Shown in pieces: positions 56,276 through 64,000 of a stretch of 64,000 nucleotides of DNA. Both the position numbers and the translations under genes were made by a program. Numbering within the stretch: the first letter of the stretch is position 1; each line of letters opens with the position of its first letter. Under the pieces are notes generated by a model. It saw nothing but the letters and a program-made list of their open reading frames with translations, searched no databases and was not told where the DNA came from. Source of the stretch: Vulcanimicrobiota bacterium (GTDB taxonomy: Bacteria > Vulcanimicrobiota > Vulcanimicrobiia > Vulcanimicrobiales > Vulcanimicrobiaceae). The DNA is taken from positions 14,985 to 78,984 of the forward strand of contig PLTN01000165.1 in NCBI GenBank assembly GCA_003164495.1. Reading direction: 5' to 3'.

Positions 56276-57265
56276 AGCGCGAGCAGTTGTTCGGCGAAGA
56301 TCTTCTCGACCGAGGGGATCTTCACGGCCAGCTCTTGTTCGCCGAGATACGTGCGAATCGTATCGAGTACGGCACGCGAGGCGGTAACGCCGTACGGATA
56401 GATATCCGATCCGAGCGCATCGCGCGCCGCGGGTTCGATTAGCCCGAGCCGCGCATAGGGCTCCGCTTCGACGATGTGCCGGGCGAGAGTGCGCCGCTTC
56501 GCCTCGAGGAACGTATCGTAGATTTCGCGCGCGAGCCACGGATGCGCTTCGTGCAGTTCGCGGCGAACGATGAAGCAGTGATTGATCGGGAAGAGCCCGG
56601 TCTTCGCGTAGTAGCGCCGCGCCTCGGCGATCGGGTCGGGGAACAAGCGCCGCAGTTCGGGTTGCGCGTTCAAATCGACGCCGCTGCGATCGACGGCACC
56701 CAAGGCACTGATGTAGTGCAGCGTTCCGTGCAGCTCGCCCGCCAGCAGCATCTGCGCGATGCTGCTGTTCTCGGGAATGTAGGTGAGCTGCACGCCGGGC
56801 GGCGGCTGGAAGTTGGTCGCCGACGCGTGGCTCTTCTCGCCGCCGCGTTCCATGAAGTAGTGCATCTCGCGCATGCCCACGCCGAACTCGTGCTGCAAGA
56901 TCCCGCGTTCCCAAAGGGCGGCCGTTTGCTGGAATTCGGGTACGCCTAAACGCTTGCCGCGCAGATCGGCCGGCGTCGTGATGCCCGAATCGACGCGCAC
57001 CATCATCTCGGTGTGAAAGAAGCGCCGCGCGGTGAAAATCGGCAGCGCCACCCACTCGCGATGACCGAGCGACGCGCTGATGAACAGCGACGAGAGCGAC
57101 ATCTCGGAGATATCGAACTGCGCGAACTTCAACTGACGCCAGAAGATCTCGCCCGGTTCGAGCACGGAGATCTCCGGCTCGACGCGTTCCCACGGCACCG
57201 TGCCGTCGATCACCGGCCGCGTACGTTCGTTGTTCGTCACGGCCATGCTCAGTTTGAGTTTCACG
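56272..57265 (-). CDS. 4,5-dihydroxyphthalate decarboxylase-like / SBP-fold protein without signal peptide
   Basis: ORF 56272..57387, likely GTG start (VKLKLSMAVTNNERTRPVIDGTVPWERVEPEISVLEPGEIFWRQLKFAQFDISEMSLSSLFISASLG); GKRLGVPEFQQTAALWERGILQHEFGV. Confidence 0.8.
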
Positions 57266-57274
57266 AGAGGCCGC

Positions 57275-58234
57275 TTATCCCGGCGCGAGCGGGGTGAGGA
57301 TCTGGTCCATCTGCTGGAAGATGGCCGGATCGATCTGAAGGTCGGCGGCGGCCACGTTGTCGTCGACCTGCTCCGGCCGCGTCGCACCGACGATCACCGC
57401 CGACACGATCGTATCGCGTAAGCACCACGCGAGCGCGAGTTGGGCCATCGTGCAGCCGGCGCGTTCGGCCAGCGGTTTGATGCGCTGCACCGCATCGAGC
57501 ACCGGCTGCGTGAAGTAGTCAGCCATCATGCCGGCCGCGTTCGACGCCGCGCGCGTGCCCGGCGGTACGGCCCGCGCCGAGGTGTACTTGCCGCTGAGAA
57601 TGCCTTGCGCGAGCGGCGACCACACAACGTTTCCCAGCCCGAATTCACGGCAGGCCGGAAAGACGTCGCGCTGCACGTTGCGCCAGAGCGCGCTGTACTG
57701 CGGCTGATTGCTGATCGGAATCGCCCAGCCGCGCTCGGCCGCCAGCGTACAGGCGGCGGTGATCTGATCGGCGTTCCATTCCGAGACGCCCCAGTAGAGA
57801 ATCTTGCCGGCGCGCACGAGATCGTTCATCGCGCCGCACGTTTCATCGAGCGGCGTATCTTGGTCGTAACGATGGCATTGGTAGAGGTCGACGTATTCGA
57901 CGTCGAGTCGCCGCAAGCTCGCATCGATCTGCATGCGGATGTGCTTGCGCGAGAGCCCCGCGTCGTTCGGTCCGTCGCCCATCGGGAAGTAGACCTTGGT
58001 CGCCAGCACGATCGAATCGCGCGCGAAATCCTTGATCGCCCGGCCGACGACTTCTTCCGCCCCGCCGCGCGCATAGACGTTGGCCGTATCGAAGAACGTC
58101 ACGCCCAGCTCGTACGCCCGCCGCATACACGCCCGCGCCGTCGCTTCTTCCACGCTGCCGCCATAGGTCAACCACGACCCAAGCCCCACCGTGGAAACCT
58201 GCATCCCCCAACGCCCGATCGGTCGATACTGCAT
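57275..58234 (-). CDS. Aldo/keto reductase
   Basis: MQYRPIGRWGMQVSTVGLGSWLTYGG ... GVTFFDTANVYARGGAEEVVGRAIKDFARDSIVLATKVYFPMG ... YVDLYQCHRYD. Confidence 0.95.
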   Translation of the reverse strand: MQYRPIGRWGMQVSTVGLGSWLTYGGSVEEATARACMRRAYELGVTFFDTANVYARGGAEEVVGRAIKDFARDSIVLATKVYFPMGDGPNDAGLSRKHIRMQIDASLRRLDVEYVDLYQCHRYDQDTPLDETCGAMNDLVRAGKILYWGVSEWNADQITAACTLAAERGWAIPISNQPQYSALWRNVQRDVFPACREFGLGNVVWSPLAQGILSGKYTSARAVPPGTRAASNAAGMMADYFTQPVLDAVQRIKPLAERAGCTMAQLALAWCLRDTIVSAVIVGATRPEQVDDNVAAADLQIDPAIFQQMDQILTPLAPG

Positions 58235-58264
58235 ACGTGCCTGTTCCTACGACGTACCCCCATT

Positions 58265-58306
58265 GTCATCCCGAGCGGAGCGCCGCAGGGCGCGTAGTCG
58301 AGGGAC
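58265..58306 (+). repeat. Dispersed repeat GTCATCCCGAGCGGAGCGCCGCAGGGCGCGTAGTCGAGGGAC
   Basis: Same 5' GTCATCCCGAGC and 3' GTCGAGGGAC ends as 62225..62265 and, inverted, 58408..58432. Confidence 0.75.
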
Positions 58307-58407
58307 AGCGAGCATCTTTCCATTCGCCAGTGCAATGCCGGCGCACGTTGTTGTTACACCACTCGTCCGCCCTACGGCGTCCGAGCTCGGCGACGACGGT
58401 TAGGGCG

Positions 58408-58432
58408 GTCCCTCGACAAGCTCGGGATGGCA
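58408..58432 (-). repeat. Dispersed repeat, short form, inverted (TGCCATCCCGAGCTTGTCGAGGGAC)
   Basis: Reverse complement of gtccctcgacaagctcgggatggca; about 100 nt from the facing copy. Confidence 0.7.
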
Positions 58433-58500
58433 TGGGGGCAACGCTACATTGTCCATTCCCCGAACGCCGCGCAGCGCCGAACGGCTACATTTATGTAGCT

Positions 58501-60018
58501 TTACTCGGCGCCGCCGTGGGCCATTGCGGGAGCGGCTCCGGCTGTCTTGTTCGGCTTCATGAAGAACACGAAGACCAGGGCGAACAAGAATACGAAGGCG
58601 CAAATTCGGAAGAGGTAGTCGTAGGCGATCACCGTTGCCGACTGCAGGATCAGGCCGTTGATCTGGCCCATCGAGGCTCCGTGGCTCTGCGTTACGCCGC
58701 CGGCGAGGGCCATCCAGGCGATGGTCGTTTCGCTGGCGAGTAGCGTCGTCAACACCGCGATGCCGACGCTCGCGCCGAGCTGGCGCACCAGCATGGAGAT
58801 GCCGGTCGCGCTCGCGAGTTCGTTCTTCGGCAGCGGCGAGAGCATCGCGGTCGTTACCGGCACGAACATCAAGCCCATACCGAGGCCCTGAATCATACGC
58901 GGCCAGAAGATATCGCCGACGCCGGCGTATTGGTTGAGATCGCCGAGCGCCCAACACGACCAGGCGGAGAGCACGAGACCGAGTGCGGTGAGGATGCGCA
59001 CGTCGATGAATTGCATCAACCGGCCGACGACGATCATCGACGCCGCCGTCGCAAGGGCGCCGGGCAGCAACGCTAGGCCCGTGTCGTACGCGGTCATGCC
59101 CATCGACGTTTGAAAGAAGAGCGGCATGATCAGCGAGGTGCCGTAGAGCCCGAAGCCGACGACGACGAGCAGCAAGTTCCCGAAAACGAATGTCGGAAAC
59201 CGGAACGATCGCAAATCGACCAGCGGATGCTTGTCGTGCAGCGACTTGTAGATGAACCACGCGCTCGCCGCGACCGAGACGGCCGTGAGGATGACGATGG
59301 TGGGCGAATCGTACCAGTCGTCGTGCTGGCCACGCTCGAGCACGTACTGAATCGCGCCGATACCGGTTGAGAGCAAGGCGAGCCCGAGCCAATCGATGCC
59401 GCCCTTGGGCTTCTCGAGATAACTCGGATCGGGGATGAACGCGATCGTCATGAAGAACGCCGCGATGCCGATCGGAATGTTCACCAAGAATAAGAGCGGC
59501 CAGGTGGCGTTGTCGATGATGTAGCCGCCGATCAGCGGTCCGAGCGCCGGACCCACCATCGCACCGATGCCGAAGATCGCCGTGGCCATGCCGCGTTTAC
59601 CGGGCGGAAACGTTTCGAAGATGATCGCTTGCGCCGTCGGCTGCAGCGCGCCGCCGCCGAAGCCTTGCAGAATGCGGTAGAACGTCAGTTGCCACACGGT
59701 CGTGGCCGTGCCGCACAGGAACGACGCGATCGTGAAGATCGCAACGCAGCCGGCGTAGAAACGCTTGCGGCCGAATTTCGCGGTGAGCCAGCCGTTGAGC
59801 GGCATCGTGATGACGCTCGCGAGCAGATAGCCGGTGACGACCCAGGCGGCATCGTCGAGCGACGCGCCGAGCGTTCCGGCGATCGTGTTCAGGCCGACGT
59901 TGACGACCGTGCCGTCGACGATCGCCATGATCATGCCGAGCATGACCGTGAGCGAAATCAGATACGGCGAGGTGGCCCGACGTGCCGGAGCAGGCGCGAC
60001 CGCCAGCGTCGCGCTCAT
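58501..60018 (-). CDS. DHA2-family (EmrB/QacA-type) MFS transporter
   Basis: LTVMLGMIMAIVDGTVVNVGLNTIAGTLGASLDDAAWVVTGYLLASVITMPLNGWLTAKFGRKRFY, multiple TMs. Confidence 0.95.
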   Translation of the reverse strand: MSATLAVAPAPARRATSPYLISLTVMLGMIMAIVDGTVVNVGLNTIAGTLGASLDDAAWVVTGYLLASVITMPLNGWLTAKFGRKRFYAGCVAIFTIASFLCGTATTVWQLTFYRILQGFGGGALQPTAQAIIFETFPPGKRGMATAIFGIGAMVGPALGPLIGGYIIDNATWPLLFLVNIPIGIAAFFMTIAFIPDPSYLEKPKGGIDWLGLALLSTGIGAIQYVLERGQHDDWYDSPTIVILTAVSVAASAWFIYKSLHDKHPLVDLRSFRFPTFVFGNLLLVVVGFGLYGTSLIMPLFFQTSMGMTAYDTGLALLPGALATAASMIVVGRLMQFIDVRILTALGLVLSAWSCWALGDLNQYAGVGDIFWPRMIQGLGMGLMFVPVTTAMLSPLPKNELASATGISMLVRQLGASVGIAVLTTLLASETTIAWMALAGGVTQSHGASMGQINGLILQSATVIAYDYLFRICAFVFLFALVFVFFMKPNKTAGAAPAMAHGGAE

Positions 60019-60495
60019 CTATTCGTGCGTCAGCAATGCGTAGAGATCGCGGCGCGTACGTTCGAGAATCGCCAACGCCTGCGTGTACATTTCAACGTTG
60101 CGCGTTCGGCCGATTTCTTTGAGCACCATCTTGATGCCGACCATCGTCTGCACGCTGCGCGCGATCAGCGATACGGCACCTTTGGTCTCGGGCGACGCGT
60201 CATCCGAGGGAGTCGTCTCGCGGTGCTTGGCCAGCAGCTCGCTGCCTTTGTCCGTGATCGTGTAGACGCGCTTGCCGTCGATGTCTTGGCCGGTGAGGAA
60301 GTCGCCCTCTTCGAGCATTTGCAGCGCCGGGTAAATCGAGCCCGGGCTCGGGCGGAAGCCGCGCTTCTCTTCGATCGTGAGCATGATGTCGTAGCCGTGC
60401 CGCGGACCGTCCCACAGGATCTCGAGGATGTCGTACTTGATGCTGCCGCGTTCGGACTCACCGAACGGGCGGCGCCCGCGGTGATGATGCTGCAT
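60019..60495 (-). CDS. PadR-family transcriptional regulator
   Basis: Start MQHHHRGRRPFGESERGSIKYDILEILWDGPRHGYDIMLTIEEKRGFRPSPGSIYPALQMLEEGDFLTGQDIDGKRVYTITDKGSELL; abuts the MFS start. Confidence 0.95.
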   Translation of the reverse strand: MQHHHRGRRPFGESERGSIKYDILEILWDGPRHGYDIMLTIEEKRGFRPSPGSIYPALQMLEEGDFLTGQDIDGKRVYTITDKGSELLAKHRETTPSDDASPETKGAVSLIARSVQTMVGIKMVLKEIGRTRNVEMYTQALAILERTRRDLYALLTHE

Positions 60496-60515
60496 GGAGT
60501 GTCCCTCCGGTTTGT

Positions 60516-60573
60516 CGATATATCGAATCATGTTGATAAAACCGACATTATCCGATATGTCGAAACATGTCAA
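60516..60573. promoter_or_regulatory. Direct-repeat candidate operator upstream of padR
   Basis: CGATATATCGAATCATGTTGA (60516-60536) and CGATATGTCGAAACATGTCAA (60553-60573), 17/21 identical, 37 bp apart; first includes palindrome TCGATATATCGA. Confidence 0.55.
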
Positions 60574-60591
60574 GAACAACCGGAATCCTTC

Positions 60592-60620
60592 TTGTTATCG
60601 AACGTATGTTCGATTACGAT
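60592..60620 (+). promoter_or_regulatory. SOS promoter: TTGTTA-[TCGAACGTATGTTCGAT]-TACGAT with LexA box in the spacer
   Basis: 18-bp core ATCGAACGTATGTTCGAT (60597-60614) identical to that upstream of imuB; -10-like TACGAT at 60615-60620; ATG at 60629. Confidence 0.85.
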
Positions 60621-60628
60621 AGCGGCCC

Positions 60629-63600
60629 ATGGCAGCCGCCGCGCGCTACGCCGAACTCCACGCCTGGTCGAACTTCACGTTTCTCGAGGGCTCCTCGCAC
60701 CCGGAAGAACTCGTCGGCGCGGCCGTCGCGGCGGGCTTGGCCGGGATCGCGCTGACCGACCGTGACGGGCTCTACGGCGCCGTGCGGTTCGCGAAAGCCG
60801 CCAAAGAGCACAAACTGCCCGCCATCTGCGGCGCCGAGCTAACGCTCGAGACGGCCGACCCGGAACCGATCCGGCCCAGCCGCCCCGCGCGTGCGGCAAG
60901 CGAGGTGCCGACGCATACGCCGCGGATCGTCCTACTCGCCGAGAACGCGCGCGGTTACGCGAACTTGTGCGAATTGCTTTCGCTCGCGCAGTTGCGTGGA
61001 CGCAAGCGCGATGCGCGCGCGCGGCTCGACGATTTCAGCGGCCGCACCGACGGCATCATCGCGCTCTCCGGCGGCGCGAACGGCCTGGTGGAGAAAGCGC
61101 TGCTCGCACGCGACGACGACGGCGCGCTCGCGATCGGCGCGCGCTTACGCGATCTTTTCCCGGGCCGCTTCTATCTCGAACTGCAGCATCACTTACGGCC
61201 CGAGGACGGCGCCCTCGTGCAAGCGCTCACGGCGCTCGCGGGACGGCTCGACGTGCCGTACGTCGCGACCAACGGCGTCGCCTACGTCGACCACGAGGAC
61301 GCGCAGTTATGCGACGTGCTCACGTGCGTGAAATACAAAGCCACGCTCGCCGGCGCCGGCACGCTCTTACGCCCGAATGCGGAATACGCGCTCAAGACGC
61401 CCGAGCAGATGACGCGACTCTTTCACGCCTATCCGCGCGCGATCGCGAACACGCTGGCGATCGCGGAGCGCTGCACGTTCCGGCTCGAAAAGCTCGCCGG
61501 GCAGTTTCCGTACTTTCCGGTTCCCGAAGGCGAAGCGAGCCATCACTCCTATCTGCGCACGCTGGTCTACGAGGGCGCGCGTAAACGCTACGGCTGGCCG
61601 TTTTCATCGAAGGTCGAGCGCCAGCTCGAGTACGAGCTCGGCATCATCGCGCGCATGGATCTCTCGGGCTACTTCCTCGTGGTGTGGGACATCTCGCGCG
61701 AAGCCCGCGCGCTCGGCGTCCTCGGACAAGGCCGCGGTTCGGCGGCCAACTCGGCGGTGTGTTACGCGCTCGGGATCACGGCGGTCGATCCGATCGACGG
61801 CGACTTGCTCTTCGAGCGCTTCTTGAGCGAAGAACGCAACGAGATCCCCGACATCGACATCGATTTCGCGCATCAGGATCGGGAGCAGGTGCTGCAGTAC
61901 GTCTACAACCGCTACGGACGCCATCACGCCGCGATGGTCGCCGAGGTCATCACGTACCGCACGCGCTCGGCGATTCGCGACGTCGGCAAGGCCCTGGGGC
62001 TCTCGCTCGGTCAAGTCGATCAGATCGTGCGCGAATACGACGCCACGGAGTCCTTGGCCGAAACGGTCGGCGTCGCACCGCCGGCGGCGGGGAAAGCACT
62101 GCCGGCATCGGTCGAACGGCGGCGCGACTTCGATGCGGGCAGCAACATCGTGCCCTCGCGCGGCACGCCCGTTGCTCCCGGCTTCGACGCGGTCGACGAC
62201 ACCCGGTCCAGCACCTACGTTCCTGTCATCCCGAGCGGAGCGCCCTCAACTCGAAGTCGAGGGACGATCGGCGGGGAAACCGGTGCGCTGCTGTTGCGGC
62301 TATGCCGGCGCGTCAACGGCTTTCCGCGCCACATGGGCATCCACTCCGGCGGGATGATCATCACGCGCGATCCGCTGATGAGCGTCGCACCGATCGAGTG
62401 GGCATCGATGCGCGACCGCACGATCGTGCAGTGGGACAAGGACGATCTGAGCGACCTCGGGCTGATCAAGATCGACCTGCTGGGCCTGGGCATGCTCTCG
62501 CTCCTGCGCGACGCGTTCGCGCTGCACGCACGCTGTTATCCCGAGCGCCCCCCGCTCTCGCTCGAAACGATTCCGATCGACGACAAACCCACCTACGAGA
62601 TGCTCTGCCGCGCCGATTCGATCGGCGTCTTCCAAGTCGAGTCGCGCGCGCAGCAATCGATGCTGCCGCGCTTGAAGCCGAAGTGTTTCTACGACATCGT
62701 CATGCAGGTCGCGATCATTCGCCCGGGCCCGATTCAGGGCGACATGATCCATCCGTTCCTGCGCCGGCGCAACGGCATGGAACCGGTGACCTATCCGCAT
62801 CCGTCGCTCAAACCGATTCTCGAACGCACGCTCGGCGTGCCGTTGTTTCAAGAGCAAGGGATGCGGATGGCGATGGAAACCGCCGGTTTCTCGGGCGGCG
62901 AAGCCGATGAGTTGCGCCGCGCGATGGGTCACAAACGCTCGCGCGACCGGATGGCCCACATCTATCCGCGCTTGGTGAACGGCATGGTGAGCAACGGCAT
63001 CGAACGCGAGGTCGCCGAGCGGCTCTTCCACATGCTCGAAGGCTTCGCCGACTACGGCTTTCCCGAATCGCACGCCGCGAGTTTCGCGCTGCTCGCCTAT
63101 GCGTCGGCGTACGTGAAGTGCCACGAGCCGGCGATCTTTTGCGCCGCGATCCTCAACGTGCAGCCGATGGGCTTCTACTCGACCGAAGTGCTGGTGAACG
63201 ATGCGCGCCGGCATGGGGTTGTCGTGCGGCCGGTCGAGGTAAACGCCAGCGAGTGGTGGAGCTTCGTCGAACCCGACGGCGCACTGCGCTTGGGCTTTCA
63301 CCTCGTGCGCGGCATGGGCGAGGTGCAACGCGAGCACGTCGAGCGCGCGCTCCTCGAACGCCGGCCGTTCGAGGATCTGCTCGATTTCACGCGCCGCACG
63401 AAGCTGGCTCGCGAACCGCTCGAGAACCTCGCCGCGGGCGGGGCCTTCGCGCCATGGTACCCGGCACGACGTGATGCGATCTGGGCGTTGCGCGCGCTGA
63501 ACGAACGCGAAGCGCGCGGAGAACTGGGACGCGCGATGGAGATCGACGACGAACCGCCGCCGCAGTTGCTCGCGCTGAGCGCGATCGAACGTACCGCGCT

Positions 63601-63994
63601 CGACATCGCCGCCACCGGCGTCGCCGACGTTCAGCCGATCGCGCACTTTCGCGCCGAACTCGATGCGCGCCGCGTGCTCGCCGCCGAGCGATTGCCGGCG
63701 ATGCCCCAGAACCTCGTGTGCAAGGTCGGCGGCCTCGTGATCACGCGCCAGCGTCCCGGCACCGCGAAGGGTTTCGTGTTCCTCACCATCGAGGACGAGA
63801 CGGGGCTGGTCAACGTGATCGTGCGCCCCGACATCTATGAGAAGTACCGCCGCACGATCCGCGCCTCCCAATGCCTGATCATCGAGGGCGTGTTGCAAAA
63901 AGAGTCGGGCGCGATCGATGTGATCATGAAACGCTGCTGGCATTTCGATACCTCGGGTACGACCGACAAGGTCCGGGCGCGCAATTTTCATTAA
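60629..63994 (+). CDS. dnaE2: Error-prone DNA polymerase DnaE2 (ImuC)
   Basis: 1121 aa; AELHAWSNFTFLEGSSHPEELV, VLGQGRGSAANSAVCYALGIT, DIDIDFAHQDREQVLQYVYNRYG, GFPRHMGIHSGGMIITRDPL, AIRPGPIQG-like region, C-terminal OB-fold LVNVIVRPDIYEKYR. Confidence 0.95.
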   Translation: MAAAARYAELHAWSNFTFLEGSSHPEELVGAAVAAGLAGIALTDRDGLYGAVRFAKAAKEHKLPAICGAELTLETADPEPIRPSRPARAASEVPTHTPRIVLLAENARGYANLCELLSLAQLRGRKRDARARLDDFSGRTDGIIALSGGANGLVEKALLARDDDGALAIGARLRDLFPGRFYLELQHHLRPEDGALVQALTALAGRLDVPYVATNGVAYVDHEDAQLCDVLTCVKYKATLAGAGTLLRPNAEYALKTPEQMTRLFHAYPRAIANTLAIAERCTFRLEKLAGQFPYFPVPEGEASHHSYLRTLVYEGARKRYGWPFSSKVERQLEYELGIIARMDLSGYFLVVWDISREARALGVLGQGRGSAANSAVCYALGITAVDPIDGDLLFERFLSEERNEIPDIDIDFAHQDREQVLQYVYNRYGRHHAAMVAEVITYRTRSAIRDVGKALGLSLGQVDQIVREYDATESLAETVGVAPPAAGKALPASVERRRDFDAGSNIVPSRGTPVAPGFDAVDDTRSSTYVPVIPSGAPSTRSRGTIGGETGALLLRLCRRVNGFPRHMGIHSGGMIITRDPLMSVAPIEWASMRDRTIVQWDKDDLSDLGLIKIDLLGLGMLSLLRDAFALHARCYPERPPLSLETIPIDDKPTYEMLCRADSIGVFQVESRAQQSMLPRLKPKCFYDIVMQVAIIRPGPIQGDMIHPFLRRRNGMEPVTYPHPSLKPILERTLGVPLFQEQGMRMAMETAGFSGGEADELRRAMGHKRSRDRMAHIYPRLVNGMVSNGIEREVAERLFHMLEGFADYGFPESHAASFALLAYASAYVKCHEPAIFCAAILNVQPMGFYSTEVLVNDARRHGVVVRPVEVNASEWWSFVEPDGALRLGFHLVRGMGEVQREHVERALLERRPFEDLLDFTRRTKLAREPLENLAAGGAFAPWYPARRDAIWALRALNEREARGELGRAMEIDDEPPPQLLALSAIERTALDIAATGVADVQPIAHFRAELDARRVLAAERLPAMPQNLVCKVGGLVITRQRPGTAKGFVFLTIEDETGLVNVIVRPDIYEKYRRTIRASQCLIIEGVLQKESGAIDVIMKRCWHFDTSGTTDKVRARNFH
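62225..62265 (+). repeat. Copy of the dispersed CATCCCGAGC...GAGGGAC repeat inside dnaE2
   Basis: GTCATCCCGAGCGGAGCGCCCTCAACTCGAAGTCGAGGGAC, translated in frame as VIPSGAPSTRSRGT. Confidence 0.75.
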
Positions 63995-64000
63995 TACTGC

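Noticed and set aside
54992-57193. 733-aa minus ORF opposite the DEAD-box helicase
   Set aside because: Spans the helicase and part of the SBP-like gene in the wrong frame; no domain.
62300-63991. 563-aa minus ORF opposite dnaE2
   Set aside because: Shadow of the conserved polymerase frame.
1-64000. CRISPR array, tRNA or rRNA genes
   Set aside because: No regularly spaced direct repeats and no tRNA/rRNA-like conserved sequence noticed on reading; a covariance-model search was not possible here.

Overview
High-GC bacterial chromosomal window, about 64 kb, with roughly 55 supported protein genes and no tRNA, rRNA or CRISPR seen. It opens with an alpha-glucan phosphorylase (minus strand, cut by the window edge). 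It then passes through housekeeping and accessory genes (phosphoesterase, ClpP, aldose epimerase, AAA ATPase) into a long catabolic region of about 5.5-51 kb. That region holds molybdenum hydroxylases, UbiD decarboxylase, a Rieske oxygenase, cupin dioxygenase-like proteins, VOC and FAD oxygenases, SDRs, amidohydrolase, family III CoA-transferases, MaoC hydratases and a thiolase/DUF35 pair. The most striking property is at least eleven substrate-binding proteins of the NMT1/SsuA/THI5 or dihydroxyphthalate-decarboxylase-like type. Many are translationally coupled to catabolic enzymes, and the window has no cognate permease or ATPase for them. The strongest candidate for an undescribed system is the minus-strand operon 42214->35408: SDR - cupin - degenerate cupin - CDC48/VAT-type double AAA+ ATPase - SBP - amidohydrolase - SBP. 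A second cupin/AAA+ pairing (TRIP13/Pch2-like) lies at 13-14.8 kb. The right end holds an SOS translesion module in which imuB-like and dnaE2 genes are 7 kb apart. Each is driven by a near-identical promoter whose 17-bp spacer is a perfect Gram-positive-type LexA box, followed by an apparently leaderless start. Other findings: a shared MarR-type operator motif, dispersed CATCCCGAGC...GAGGGAC repeats including one inside the dnaE2 reading frame, and several gene-fragment zones between operons. Functional calls rest on motif and family recognition by eye; no searches were run.
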